From assembly GCF_014851865.1 (NCBI RefSeq), contig NZ_JACVAM010000002.1, positions 744,001 through 808,000 of the forward strand: a stretch of 64,000 nucleotides of DNA, in the 5' to 3' direction. A model generated the notes under the pieces. It had not been told where the DNA came from. It did no database searches and saw only the letters and a list, made by a program, of their open reading frames with translations. Both the position numbers and the translations under genes were made by a program. The DNA is from Pseudomonas sp. PDM16. GTDB lineage: Bacteria > Pseudomonadota > Gammaproteobacteria > Pseudomonadales > Pseudomonadaceae. This document shows positions 52,301 through 60,825 of this stretch, piece after piece (the first letter of the stretch is position 1; every line of letters begins with the position of its first letter).

Positions 52301-52445
52301 GGCCGAGCACCACCAAGAGGGCAGCCAACAGAAGCCAGACCATCGGCTTCAGATGGGACCGCTGTGCGTTCGAGGCAACGGCCAGGTCCGGTTCGCTCAC
52401 ATGGAGCGCAGCCTGGGATGCCTCCGTTTGCCATAGTGCGCCCAT
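49335..52445 (-). CDS. Very large class A penicillin-binding protein
   Basis: A 1036-aa peptidoglycan synthase anchored by one helix (about 35-52). The glycosyltransferase (GT51) part shows the catalytic glutamate in FIENRHLL (Glu183) and QSAGGSTLATQ (about 221-231). The transpeptidase part has STAK (Ser514, Lys517), SIN (620-622) and KTG (941-943). The gap from SxN to KTG, about 320 residues, is roughly twice that of ordinary class A PBPs, and an extra ~80 residues lie between the anchor and GT51. Both enzymatic motif sets look intact. Not one of the standard PBP1a/1b proteins. Confidence 0.88.
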   Translation of the reverse strand: MGALWQTEASQAALHVSEPDLAVASNAQRSHLKPMVWLLLAALLVVLGLLAWHELRTAFFQAREFSHYATRLDYRVEPGASEHIAFPRDGPFDKRLGYAHLPLLLERLQQRHFLITTQARQSPALLAYGEHGFFPPFSEKVQAGLAISDCRGEPLYLFHYPHQLYPGFDDIPPLVVNSLLFIENRHLLDQDQPHANPAVDWPRFAKAALSQVGKNFAMQEQSAGGSTLATQLEKYRHSPDGLTLSAMEKLRQMISASVRAYSQGPDTYAARQEIVRDYLNSVPLSAAPGHGEVHGLADGLRVWFGADFTRVNALLDRQRTPAASNAERGLALRQVLALMIAQRRPSYYLAQGRKELEALVDSHIRLLATGRVIDSALREAALAQKLSFRDLEQYPAIQPVQGNKGISVARSRLSTLLNMPLYDLDRLDLAATSTLNDDLQQKVSRYLRQLADPEFAGQVGLYGERLLSPEKTAEVRYSFTLFERSPDGARVRVQTDSTDQPFDINEGSKLELGSTAKLRVLTTYLEVIAELHGRYAGQSPETLRKVEVAPQDHLSRWVLDQLIAQPDLGLRDTLEAALERKYSASPYETFFTGGGAHTFSNFKREDNARIPTLRVALQESINLPFIRLLRDLVRYSTYHGASNSAALLQDDKHPLREGYLKRFADREGTTFLLRFWRKYQKQSAQERLDTFLEGLRPTAVRLAAVHRYLMPEVDEATFAAFIRAHANVKAEKLTDKKIHGLYLDYGPGAWSLPDQGYIARVHPLELWLLGYLIEKPQATFKDAVAASAEERQEVYGWLFKTRHKSARDSRIRTLLEVEAFLDIHQRWQRLGYPFEHLVPSLATAIGSSGDRPAALAELMGIIQNDGIRQPSVRIDRLHFAADTPYETLLQQDSQRGERVMPSEVAATLRGALSQVVEAGTARRLHGSFQLADGTPLVLGGKTGTGDNRIESVTRGGHVLSSRAMNRTATFVFYLGPRHFGTLTAFVPGQAAEGFRFTSALPVQVLKGMAPILTPYLEAAGQTGCGLPPAPPRVRLL

Positions 52446-52520
52446 GATCGACCAACCTGCTTCTCGATACGGGATGCCTTGAGAACAAGCTTAGTCGCTG
52501 AGGCGGATGAGGGACGGAAG

Positions 52521-53180
52521 ATGGCGATGGATGAACACCAGGAACGCCTGGCGCGCAGCTGGCAATCCAACGCGGAGGGCTGGACGCGCACGGTGCGCGA
52601 AGGGCGGATCGAGAGCCGGAGGCTGGTTACCGATACGGCCATCGTTGCCGCTGCGCAGGCATTGCATCCTAAGCGTGCGCTGGACATCGGCTGCGGTGAG
52701 GGTTGGCTGTGTCGCGCCCTGGAGGCGTCGGGTGTAGAAATGGTCGGGGTCGATGCCTGTGCGACGCTGATCGCCTCGGCGCAGGCCATGGGGGCAGGGC
52801 AGTATCACGTGTGCGGGTATGCCGATCTGGCTGGCTCAGGGCTGGGGAAATTCGATCTGCTGCTGTGCAACTTTGCTCTGCTGGATGAGCACTTGCAGCT
52901 GCCGCTGCAAAGCTGGCGTGACCTCCTGCGGCCTGGAGGTCGGTTGCTGATCCAGACCGTGCATCCATATAGCACCGGTGAGGTTTATGAGGATGGCTGG
53001 AGGCTCGAGCGCTTCGAAGGTTTCGGCGAAGGCTTCCCCGAAGCGATGCCTTGGTACTTTCGTACCCTGGAGTCCTGGCTGGCGCTGCTGGCCGATGCCG
53101 GTTGGACGCTGGAGAAACAAGTGGAGCCGTTGCATCCCCGGACCGGCAAGCCCGCGTCCCTGCTGTTGCAGGCGGTCTGA
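52521..53180 (+). CDS. SAM-dependent class I methyltransferase
   Basis: A ~219-aa methyltransferase. Motif I is ALDIGCGEGW (about 53-62), the acidic motif is VGVDACATLI, and the post-motifs are FDLLLCNFALLDE and LLRPGGRLLIQTVHP. This pattern is of the UbiE/Bud23-like group, with an unknown substrate. Starts at 52521 or 52527 are both possible (ATGGCGATG). The gene faces away from the PBP and converges on opgC. Confidence 0.85.
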   Translation: MAMDEHQERLARSWQSNAEGWTRTVREGRIESRRLVTDTAIVAAAQALHPKRALDIGCGEGWLCRALEASGVEMVGVDACATLIASAQAMGAGQYHVCGYADLAGSGLGKFDLLLCNFALLDEHLQLPLQSWRDLLRPGGRLLIQTVHPYSTGEVYEDGWRLERFEGFGEGFPEAMPWYFRTLESWLALLADAGWTLEKQVEPLHPRTGKPASLLLQAV

Positions 53181-53195
53181 CCTTCATCGGTGCGC

Positions 53196-53239
53196 ACGGC
53201 CCACCCTACGGGAAGGTGTCATACCGTAGGGTGCGCCGT
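53196..53239. repeat. Inverted repeat between converging genes
   Basis: ACGGCCCACCCTACGG (53196-53211) faces CCGTAGGGTGCGCCGT (53224-53239), 16-nt arms with one mismatch and a 12-nt loop. The GTAGGGTGCGCC... element is a common Pseudomonas intergenic repeat. It lies between the methyltransferase and opgC stops. Confidence 0.7.
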
Positions 53240-53241
53240 TG

Positions 53242-54402
53242 CTAACGGGCGCCATAGAGCAACTGCGGCGGTAATTCCTGTGGCGCCGGCCGGGTGCGGC
53301 GCTGGCCGACGTTCTTGATGAAGTCCAGCCAGATCGCCAGCACCATCATCAGACCCAGGCCGACCATGGCGGTGGCGATACGCACCAGCCAGTGTTCGTC
53401 GAGCAGGTTGTTGGCGGCATCGGCCAACGGCGCCAGCACCACGCCGAGACAGAACACCTCCAGCGAGTACTGGCCCATACGGCACATTTCCCGCGCCGGC
53501 CAGCGCGTCAGCCATTCACCGGTCGGCAGTACCACCGCGACGCAGTAGGCAAGGGCAAGGAAGTGCAGCAGGCGCAGAGGCGACAGGTCAGTCTTGTCGA
53601 TGGGGTAGATCAGGTCGGCCATCGCCTGCGGCATCCAGTCGTCCGGCAGTGGCAGTTTCCACGACAGAGCCAGGGCGGCGCCCAGTACCAGGTACACGGC
53701 GCAGACGATGAACAGCGGGTTGGTGGCGCTGGGGCGCGGGGCATCCGCCGGGCGACGCTGGGAGTACAGGGCCGCGCCGCCGCCGAGGAAGAACAGGAAC
53801 TGCCAGGCCAGCGGATTGAAGAACCACTCGCCGCCCTGTGGGCCGGCCAGGTTCATGTCGGGCAGCGGTGCCAGCAGGTAGAGTAGGCACGAGCCACCGA
53901 GCAGCGCCACTGGCCAGCGCAGCAGCAGTGGCAGGCACACCGGCAGGGCGCCCAGCAGCACGATGTACAGCGGCAGCGGGTCCATCAGGTTGGGTTTGAA
54001 GCGCAGCAGCAGCTCATCGGTGACCGCCTGCTGTGGGTGGCTGAGGAAATAGTCCAGGCCCATGGCGCCGACAAAATCCTTCTGTTCGACGTGGTTGTTG
54101 GTGAAGAACACGATGCCCATCAGCACCGCCAGCAGGAAGATGTGTGCCACATAGAGCACCCACACCCGGCGCAGGATGCGCAGGCAGGCGACCAGGTAGC
54201 CGTCGCGCTGCAGCAGCTTGCCGTAGGCCAGCACGGCGGCGTAGCCGGCGAGAAACACGAAGATCTCCGCGGCGTCGCTCAGACCGTAATTGCGTGGAGT
54301 GACCTGGCCCAGTGGGTTGCCGGGAATGTGGTCCCAGAAGATGAATACCAGCGCCAACCCACGGAAGAGGTCGATGCGCAAATCACGGCCGCTCTGCGTC
54401 AT
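53242..54402 (-). CDS. opgC: OpgC-like membrane protein (osmoregulated glucan modification)
   Basis: A 386-aa protein with about ten membrane helices, of the OpgC family that adds succinyl groups to periplasmic glucans. The N-terminus RDLRIDLFRGLALVFIFWDHIPGNP and YGLSDAAEIFVFLAGYAAVLAYGK are the family hallmarks. The start at 54402 is chosen at MTQSGRDLRID; the open frame upstream is hydrophilic and arginine-rich. opgGH are not in the window. Confidence 0.88.
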   Translation of the reverse strand: MTQSGRDLRIDLFRGLALVFIFWDHIPGNPLGQVTPRNYGLSDAAEIFVFLAGYAAVLAYGKLLQRDGYLVACLRILRRVWVLYVAHIFLLAVLMGIVFFTNNHVEQKDFVGAMGLDYFLSHPQQAVTDELLLRFKPNLMDPLPLYIVLLGALPVCLPLLLRWPVALLGGSCLLYLLAPLPDMNLAGPQGGEWFFNPLAWQFLFFLGGGAALYSQRRPADAPRPSATNPLFIVCAVYLVLGAALALSWKLPLPDDWMPQAMADLIYPIDKTDLSPLRLLHFLALAYCVAVVLPTGEWLTRWPAREMCRMGQYSLEVFCLGVVLAPLADAANNLLDEHWLVRIATAMVGLGLMMVLAIWLDFIKNVGQRRTRPAPQELPPQLLYGAR

Positions 54403-54421
54403 GGTGCGTACTCGCTTGGCA

Positions 54422-54442
54422 CGGACGGACCCGTTCCGTCCG
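54422..54442. repeat. Perfect 8-bp hairpin upstream of opgC
   Basis: CGGACGGA-CCCGT-TCCGTCCG lies in the 129-bp gap between the GST gene and opgC, 20-40 bp before the opgC start (minus strand), so it is in its leader. No T-run. Confidence 0.5.
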
Positions 54443-54531
54443 CAGGCTCGATAACGCTCTGACTCTCGCAGGTTGCCGGTTGATGCGCCGGCATGACCAG
54501 CGGTCATTCCGGCTGGGGGCGGGAGGCCGTA

Positions 54532-55269
54532 TCAGCAGTGCGCACGGTCCTCTGTGTAGCGGCGCAGCACCCATTGGCCGGCCGGGCGAGCGAACAGCTG
54601 GTCGAGGAAGGCCTGGGTCTCCGGGCCGTGGCCTGCAATGTGTTCCCAGGGCGTGCCGGCGGGGGTGAACAGTGGGCCGTACAGCGCGGCAGCTGCTACG
54701 TCCGCCAGGCTCAGCTGGTCGCCGACCAGATAGCGCGCCGGGTCGCCGCCGGTGAGCTGTTCGATCAGGTCGAGCCCGGCCAGTAGCTCCTCGCGGGACT
54801 TGGCCACCCGGTCCGGGCGGATACCGTAGAGCTTCTTCACCCCATCAATCAGCAGCGGCTTCATCAGGTCGCGCAAGCCGAACCAGGGGCGGTAGACCTT
54901 GAGCATGGCGTGCATCACCGTGCTCCAGTCTTCGATCTGGCCGTACAGCCAGCGGCGCACGTGCACGCCGAGGCGGTCGAAGCGTTCTTCCAGCTCCAGG
55001 ATCTGCGCGCGCTGCTCGGCGTCCTGCGGCAGCAGCGGCCGCTCGGGGTAGCGCTGCTCCAGGTGCAGGGCGATGGCGGTAGAGTCGCCCACCACCTGCT
55101 CGCCGTCACGCAGGATCGGCAGGGTGACGATATCGGCCAGGCGCTTGCTCTGCAGACGATGGAAGCCGGGGAAGAGGTTGTCCACCCGGTAATCGAGGCC
55201 CTTGTGGTCCAGGTGCCAGCGGGTCTTCTCGCAGTAGTGGGAGATCGGGAACTGGTACAGGGTGCGCAT
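54532..55269 (-). CDS. Glutathione S-transferase family protein
   Basis: A 245-aa protein. The N-terminal thioredoxin-like domain (MRTLYQFPISHYCEKTRWHLDHKGLDY) has a cysteine where omega/beta-type GSTs hold their catalytic residue. Then come TLPILRDGEQVVGDSTAIALHLEQRYP (the glutathione-binding PxL...DSTAI) and an all-helical C-terminal domain. The function could be glutathione-dependent reduction or detoxification. The GST start is 51 bp from the end of the next gene. Confidence 0.88.
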   Translation of the reverse strand: MRTLYQFPISHYCEKTRWHLDHKGLDYRVDNLFPGFHRLQSKRLADIVTLPILRDGEQVVGDSTAIALHLEQRYPERPLLPQDAEQRAQILELEERFDRLGVHVRRWLYGQIEDWSTVMHAMLKVYRPWFGLRDLMKPLLIDGVKKLYGIRPDRVAKSREELLAGLDLIEQLTGGDPARYLVGDQLSLADVAAAALYGPLFTPAGTPWEHIAGHGPETQAFLDQLFARPAGQWVLRRYTEDRAHC

Positions 55270-55323
55270 GGGCTGCGGCCTTTCGCGGGAGGAAAGGCCG
55301 GAGTGTAATGAATCGTTAGCTGA

Positions 55324-56940
55324 CTAAGAAGTCGCGCTCGGCGCGAAGCTCTCGGCCCTGGCCATGGCCCACATGCGTCGGTAGAACTCGCCGTCGATCC
55401 TGCCGTCGAGCAGCTCGCCGGGCTTGAGGAATACGTGCAGCTGCGAGTAGAGCTTGATCTCGCTGGCCGACATGCGCCGCACCAGGTGCTTGGCCTCGAT
55501 CTGCGAGGGATGGCCGAGGCCGGCCGCGGCGATCATCTCGGCCAAGCCCTTCATGGTGTTGCGGTGGAAGTTGTGCACCCGCTGGGCCTTGTCCGGCACC
55601 ACCAGGGCGCGCTGGCGCAGGCGGTCCTGGGTGGCCACGCCGGTCGGGCACTTGTTGGTGTGGCAGCTCTGCGACTGGATGCAGCCGATGGCGAACATGA
55701 AGCCGCGCGCCGAGTTGGCCCAGTCGGCGCCCAGAGCCATGACGCTGGCGATGTCGAAGGCGCTGACGATCTTGCCGCTGGCGCCGAGGCGGATCTTGTC
55801 GCGCAGGTTGATTCCGACCAGGGTGTTGTGCACCAGCAGCAGGCCCTCGCGCAGCGGCACGCCGATATGGTCGGTGAACTCCAGCGGTGCCGCGCCGGTA
55901 CCGCCTTCCTTGCCATCGATGACGATGAAGTCGGGCAGGATGCCGGTCTCCAGCATGGCCTTGGCGATGCTCATGAACTCCCAGGGATGCCCAAGGCACA
56001 GCTTGAAGCCCACCGGCTTGCCGCCGGACAACTCGCGCAGCTGCGCGATGAACTGCAGCAGCTCGATCGGCGTGGAGAAGGCGCTGTGGCGCGCCGGCGA
56101 GATGCAGTCCTGGCCCATGGGTACGCCACGGGTCAGGGAGATTTCCTCGGTCACCTTGTGCTTGGGCAGGATGCCGCCGTGGCCGGGCTTGGCGCCTTGC
56201 GAGAGTTTGATCTCGATCATCTTCACCTGCGGGCTGGCGGCCTGCTCGGCGAAGCGCGCGGGGTCGAAGCGACCGTCCTCGCCACGGCAGCCGAAATAGC
56301 CGCTGCCCAGCTCCCACACCAGGTCGCCGCCATGCTCGCGATGGTAGGGGCTGATGCTGCCCTCGCCGGTGTCGTGGTAGAAGCCGCCGAGCTGGGCACC
56401 CTGGTTCAGGGCGCGGATGGCGTTGGCGCTAAGCGAGCCGAAGCTCATCGCCGAGATATTGAACACCGAGGCCGAGTAGGGCTGGCGGCATTGCGGCCCG
56501 CCGACGGTGACGCGGAAGGTGGCGGGGTCGCAGTGATCGGCCGGCAGCATGGAGTGGCCGATAAATTCGAAGCCGCTCTGGTACACGTCGCTGAGGGTGC
56601 CGAACGGCTTGTCGGCCCCTTCGTTCTTCGCTCGCGCATACACCAGCGAGCGTTGTGCACGGGAGAACGGCAGCTTGTCGCCGTCGGCCTCCAGCAGGTA
56701 CTGGCGGATCTCCGGGCGGATGCTCTCCACCAGGTAGCGGATGTTGCCGAGGATCGGGTAGTTGCGCCGCACCGCCTGGCGCGTCTGCAGCAAGTCGTTG
56801 ATGCCGACCAGGCTGAGCAGTGCGCCGAGCAGGGTCAGCGCCCACAACCATTCATGGGCGCCGACAAAGGGCAGGCTGAGCAGGGTGAACAGCACGCAGA
56901 ACGCGAAGAAGGCATAGCGATTCAGCAGCGACAGACTCAT
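55324..56940 (-). CDS. FMN-binding glutamate synthase-like protein, membrane-anchored
   Basis: A 538-aa protein with a pair of membrane helices at residues ~5-50 (YAFFAFCVLFTLLSLPFVGAHEWLWALTLLGALLSLVG), then a complete GltB-type FMN/synthase domain: SVFNISAMSFGSLSANAIRALNQGA, GEGSISPYHREHGGDLVWELGSGYFG, KLSQGAKPGHGGILPKHKVT, GKEGGTGAAPLEFTDHIG and a cysteine cluster (GCIQSQSCHTNKCPTG) for a 3Fe-4S-type centre. It lacks the glutaminase domain of true glutamate synthase, so the reaction is unknown. A single gene. Confidence 0.88.
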   Translation of the reverse strand: MSLSLLNRYAFFAFCVLFTLLSLPFVGAHEWLWALTLLGALLSLVGINDLLQTRQAVRRNYPILGNIRYLVESIRPEIRQYLLEADGDKLPFSRAQRSLVYARAKNEGADKPFGTLSDVYQSGFEFIGHSMLPADHCDPATFRVTVGGPQCRQPYSASVFNISAMSFGSLSANAIRALNQGAQLGGFYHDTGEGSISPYHREHGGDLVWELGSGYFGCRGEDGRFDPARFAEQAASPQVKMIEIKLSQGAKPGHGGILPKHKVTEEISLTRGVPMGQDCISPARHSAFSTPIELLQFIAQLRELSGGKPVGFKLCLGHPWEFMSIAKAMLETGILPDFIVIDGKEGGTGAAPLEFTDHIGVPLREGLLLVHNTLVGINLRDKIRLGASGKIVSAFDIASVMALGADWANSARGFMFAIGCIQSQSCHTNKCPTGVATQDRLRQRALVVPDKAQRVHNFHRNTMKGLAEMIAAAGLGHPSQIEAKHLVRRMSASEIKLYSQLHVFLKPGELLDGRIDGEFYRRMWAMARAESFAPSATS

Positions 56941-57006
56941 GGGACTTCCTTATGGCTGGTGCGCCAGGCAAGGGTAGCGTCAGCGGCGCCGTCTTGCCGC
57001 CTCGCT

Positions 57007-57927
57007 TCAACCGCGCGCGGCGCTGACCCCGGCCAGGGTGGCGAAGGAGGTGTCCTTGGCGGTGAGCAGGAAGTCGCGCATGAAGGGTGCATCGAGCATG
57101 TCGCTGCGGATGCCGGCCTGCAGGGTGGCGAACAGGCCGCGCTCGCCCAGGCGCTTGGCGGTGACATAGCCGCGCGAGCTGTACTCGTGCAGCGCCCAGT
57201 TGGGCAGGCTGCACACGCCACGGCCGCTGGCCACCAGCTGCATCATCATCACCGTCAGCTCGGAGGTGCGCACCTGGGCCGGTTCCACGTCGGCCGGTTC
57301 GAGGAAGCGGGTGAAGATGTCCAGACGATCACGCTCCACCGGGTAGGTGATCAGGGTTTCCTTCTCCAGGTCCTCGGGGACGATATAGGGCCGGCTGGCC
57401 AGCGCGTGCTGGTTGGCCACCGCCAGCAGCGCCTCGTAGGTGAACAGCGGCACGTAGGTGATACCGGGCAGGTCCACCGGGTCGGAGGTCACCACCAGGT
57501 CCAGGTCGCCACGGGCCAGTGCCGGCAGCGGGGCGAAGGAGAAGCCCGAGGCCAGGTCCAGCTCGACTTCCGGCCAGGCATCACGGAACTGGTCGATGGT
57601 CGGCATCAGCCACTGGAAGCAGCTGTGGCATTCGATGGCCATGTGCAGGCGCCCTGCGGTGCCACCGGCCAGGCGCGCCATATCGCGCTCCGCTGCGCGC
57701 AGTTGCGGCAGCAGGCTGTCGGCCAGTTGCAGCAGGCGCAGGCCGGCGCTGGTGAAGCGCACCGGCTTGGTCTTGCGCACGAACAGCTGCATCCCCAAGC
57801 GTTCTTCCAGCTCCTTGAACTGGTGCGACAGCGCCGACTGGGTCAGGTGCAGGCGCTCGGCGGCCTCCACCAGGCTGTCGGTCTCACGTAGGGCGTGCAG
57901 GGTCTTGAGGTGGCGCAATTCCAACAT
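57007..57927 (-). CDS. metR: LysR-type activator MetR
   Basis: A 306-aa regulator of methionine genes. N-terminal winged helix ([62 protein letters not shown]) and a C-terminal co-inducer domain (homocysteine in other bacteria). Divergent from metE, with two TGAG-N5-CTCA boxes in or next to the 111-bp gap, one of them starting at the metR start codon, which would suit autorepression. Confidence 0.94.
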   Translation of the reverse strand: MLELRHLKTLHALRETDSLVEAAERLHLTQSALSHQFKELEERLGMQLFVRKTKPVRFTSAGLRLLQLADSLLPQLRAAERDMARLAGGTAGRLHMAIECHSCFQWLMPTIDQFRDAWPEVELDLASGFSFAPLPALARGDLDLVVTSDPVDLPGITYVPLFTYEALLAVANQHALASRPYIVPEDLEKETLITYPVERDRLDIFTRFLEPADVEPAQVRTSELTVMMMQLVASGRGVCSLPNWALHEYSSRGYVTAKRLGERGLFATLQAGIRSDMLDAPFMRDFLLTAKDTSFATLAGVSAARG

Positions 57928-57984
57928 GAGCGAATCTCAATGAGTAAAACTTGTGATCATCACGAATATGTTGAGTTTGTCTCA
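57927..57984. promoter_or_regulatory. Two MetR-type boxes between metR and metE
   Basis: TGAG-CGAAT-CTCA (57927-57939) and TGAG-TTTGT-CTCA (57972-57984) are identical in their arms and spacing, 45 bp apart. The pattern is close to the enteric MetR site TGAA-N5-TTCA. Between them TTGTGATCATCACGAA (57951-57966) is another near-palindrome. The first box overlaps the metR start. Confidence 0.65.
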
Positions 57985-58038
57985 TGCAGTGCCGGCTGTC
58001 GAGAATGTGCGCCATTCACGAACACTGGAGATAGACAG

Positions 58039-60330
58039 ATGGCATTGGCACACAACCTCGGCTTCCCACGCATTGGCCGCGACCGCGAACTGAAAAAGGC
58101 CCAGGAGGCATTCTGGAAAGGCGAGCTGGACGAAGCCGGCTTGCGCGCCGTTGGCCGCGAGTTGCGTGCCGCTCATTGGCAGATCCAGAAGGACGCCGGC
58201 ATCGAGCTGCTGCCGGTTGGCGACTTCGCCTGGTACGACCAGGTGCTGACCCACTCGCTGACCTTCGGCGTGATCCCCGAGCGTTTCCACACCCACGGCG
58301 GTAAGCCCACCCTGGAGACCTTGTTCGGCATGGCGCGCGGCGTCACTCAGCACAGCTGCTGCGGCGGTGCCCACGCCCAGGAGATGACCAAGTGGTTCGA
58401 CACCAACTACCACTACCTGGTCCCCGAGTTCAGCGCTGACCAGCAGTTCAGCCTGAGCTGGGAACAGCTGTTCGAAGAAGTGGAAGAGGGCAAGGCCCTG
58501 GGCCATAACCTCAAGCCGGTACTGATCGGCCCGCTGACCTACCTGTGGCTGGGCAAGGAGAAGGGCAGCGACTTCAACCGCCTGGACCTGCTCGAACGCC
58601 TGTTGCCGCTCTATGGTGAAATCCTCCAGCGCCTGGCTGCCCAGGGCATCGAGTGGGTGCAGATCGACGAGCCGATCCTCGCCCTCGACCTGCCGCAGGA
58701 CTGGAAGAACGCCTTCGAGCGCGCCTACAACCTGCTGCAGAAAGAGCCGGGTAAGAAACTGATCGCCACCTACTTCGCCGGCCTGGAAGACAACCTCGGC
58801 CTGGCCGCCGGCTTGCCGGTGGACGGTCTGCACATCGACCTGGTGCGCGCTCCGGAACAGTTCCCCACCATCCTCGACCGCTTGCCGGCCTACAAGGTGC
58901 TGTCGCTGGGCGTGGTCAACGGCCGTAACGTCTGGCGCGCCGATCTGGAAAAGGCCCTGGAGGTACTGCAACAGGCCCAGGAGCGTATCGGTGAGCGTCT
59001 GTGGGTCGCCCCGAGCTGCTCGCTGCTGCACAGCCCGGTCGACCTGGCCCGCGAAGACAAGCTGGACGCGGAACTTGCGAGCTGGCTGGCCTTCGCCGTG
59101 CAGAAGTGCGCCGAAGTGGCCCTACTCACCGCCGCGCTGAACGACCCGCAGAGCGCCAAGGTCCAGACCGCGCTGACCGAAAGCCGCGCCGTACAGGCCA
59201 GCCGTGCGCAGTCACCGCGTATCCACAAGCCGGCCGTGCAGGCTCGCCTGGCCGCGATCAGCGCCGCCGATAGCCAGCGTCAGTCGCCGTTTGCCGCCCG
59301 TATCGAGGTGCAGCGTGCCCGCCTGAATCTGCCGGCATTCCCCACCACCACCATCGGTTCCTTCCCGCAGACCTCGGCCATTCGCCTGGCCCGCCAGTCG
59401 TTCAAGGCCGGCAAGCTGTCCGAGGCCGAGTACACCGAAGCCATGCACAGCGAAATTCGCCATGCCGTGAGCATCCAGGAGCAACTGGGCCTGGACGTGC
59501 TGGTGCACGGCGAGGCCGAGCGTAACGATATGGTCGAGTACTTCGCCGAGCAGCTCGACGGCTATGCCTTCACCCGCTTCGGCTGGGTGCAGAGCTACGG
59601 TTCGCGCTGCGTGAAACCGGCGGTGATCTACGGCGATCTGAGCCGTCCGCAGCCGATGACGGTTGCCTGGATCGAGTACGCCCAGCGCTGCACCGACAAG
59701 GTGATGAAAGGCATGCTGACCGGCCCGGTGACCATGCTGATGTGGTCCTTCCCGCGTGACGACATCTCCCGCGAGCAGCAGGCGCGTCAGCTGGCCCTGG
59801 CCATCCGCGACGAAGTGGTCGACCTGGAAGCGGCCGGCATCAAGGTCATCCAGATCGACGAGGCCGCCTTCCGCGAAGGCCTGCCGCTGCGCAAGGCGCA
59901 ATGGCAGGGCTACCTGGACTGGGCCACCGAGTCGTTCCGCCTGACCGCCTCTGGCGTGCGTGACGAAACCCAGATCCACACCCACATGTGCTACAGCGAG
60001 TTCAACGACGTGATTGAGTCCATCGCCGCCATGGATGCCGACGTGATCACCATCGAGACCTCGCGTTCGGACATGGAGCTGCTGGACGCCTTCGAGCGCT
60101 TCGAGTACCCCAACGAGATCGGCCCAGGCGTGTACGACATCCACTCGCCGCGCGTGCCGGACAGCACCGAAATGGTTCGCCTGATGAGGAAGGCCGCCCA
60201 GCGCGTGCCGGCCGAGCGTCTGTGGGTCAACCCGGACTGCGGCCTGAAGACCCGCGGCTGGCCGGAGACCGAAGCGGCGCTGGTCAACATGGTGGCGGCG
60301 GCGCGCCAGCTGCGTAGCGAACTGGCCTGA
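58039..60330 (+). CDS. metE: Cobalamin-independent methionine synthase MetE
   Basis: A 763-aa zinc enzyme that transfers a methyl group from methyltetrahydrofolate to homocysteine. The N-terminal domain starts [19 protein letters not shown]. The C-terminal half has [12 protein letters not shown] and the zinc ligands in HTHMCYSEF (His and Cys near 645), plus [13 protein letters not shown] (Cys). The start at 58039 follows CTGGAGATAG; the frame runs upstream through the operator region. No cobalamin riboswitch fits in the 111-bp leader, so control is through MetR. Confidence 0.96.
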   Translation: MALAHNLGFPRIGRDRELKKAQEAFWKGELDEAGLRAVGRELRAAHWQIQKDAGIELLPVGDFAWYDQVLTHSLTFGVIPERFHTHGGKPTLETLFGMARGVTQHSCCGGAHAQEMTKWFDTNYHYLVPEFSADQQFSLSWEQLFEEVEEGKALGHNLKPVLIGPLTYLWLGKEKGSDFNRLDLLERLLPLYGEILQRLAAQGIEWVQIDEPILALDLPQDWKNAFERAYNLLQKEPGKKLIATYFAGLEDNLGLAAGLPVDGLHIDLVRAPEQFPTILDRLPAYKVLSLGVVNGRNVWRADLEKALEVLQQAQERIGERLWVAPSCSLLHSPVDLAREDKLDAELASWLAFAVQKCAEVALLTAALNDPQSAKVQTALTESRAVQASRAQSPRIHKPAVQARLAAISAADSQRQSPFAARIEVQRARLNLPAFPTTTIGSFPQTSAIRLARQSFKAGKLSEAEYTEAMHSEIRHAVSIQEQLGLDVLVHGEAERNDMVEYFAEQLDGYAFTRFGWVQSYGSRCVKPAVIYGDLSRPQPMTVAWIEYAQRCTDKVMKGMLTGPVTMLMWSFPRDDISREQQARQLALAIRDEVVDLEAAGIKVIQIDEAAFREGLPLRKAQWQGYLDWATESFRLTASGVRDETQIHTHMCYSEFNDVIESIAAMDADVITIETSRSDMELLDAFERFEYPNEIGPGVYDIHSPRVPDSTEMVRLMRKAAQRVPAERLWVNPDCGLKTRGWPETEAALVNMVAAARQLRSELA

Positions 60331-60540
60331 TCCAGCTCTTTAGAAAGGCCGATCAACAGGCGGGGCGGGGCACGCAGGTGTCGCGTCCCGCCTTGGCGTT
60401 TCTGGGCACCGCGCAGGCTGCAGCCCTGGCGCGCTGGTCATTCAGCCTGAACCGCAGCGGCGCTCCAGGGGTCGGAATTCTTGCAGGGATACCGAGTCGG
60501 TCGATCAGGGCCGGGTCGCCCGAATGCAGGAGATGCCCCG

Positions 60541-60825
60541 ATGGTCATGCACTACAAAGTCTCCGGCCACCTCGCCTGTGGCTCCCATGGAGAAAAGCTG
60601 CCTTCCACCACCGAGCTGAACAAGGTGAAGTGCCGCAACTGTCGCAAGACGGAAGCTTTCACCGAAGCGCGCCGCACGACGCGCAATGCGGCTCGTCGTG
60701 CGGCGCGCCGGGAGAAGAACGCACGAGCCAGCAACGATTGGCGAACTGCCTGGGTACAGCGCCTCAGCGGCCTGCCGGGACGGCAACGCCTGCCACGAGG
60801 TTTCGGTGAGCAGGCATTCGTTTAG
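60541..60825 (+). CDS. Small basic Cys-containing protein, function unknown
   Basis: A 94-aa protein. It starts MVMHYKVSGHLACGSHGEKLPST and has one CxxC (KVKCRNCRKTEAF) plus an earlier Cys and His, a possible zinc-binding knuckle. A highly basic helix follows (RRTTRNAARRAARREKNARASNDW). Such a layout suits a nucleic-acid-binding protein, but none is known to me. The start at 60541 has CAGGAG before it. The stop overlaps the converging PPTase stop by 4 bp. Confidence 0.6.
   Translation: MVMHYKVSGHLACGSHGEKLPSTTELNKVKCRNCRKTEAFTEARRTTRNAARRAARREKNARASNDWRTAWVQRLSGLPGRQRLPRGFGEQAFV

Noticed and set aside
55435..57891. 818-codon plus-strand frame opposite the FMN protein and metR
   Set aside because: Composition (His/Gln/Val/Ala-rich, low in Lys) is that of an antisense shadow; both minus-strand genes have intact family motifs.
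57928..58038. Cobalamin riboswitch before metE
   Set aside because: The gap of 111 bp is too short for that element and no B12-box-like sequence is seen.
60340..60400. GGCGGGGCGGGG...GTCCCGCC hairpin after metE as terminator
   Set aside because: Arms pair only partly and no T-run follows; could not be supported.
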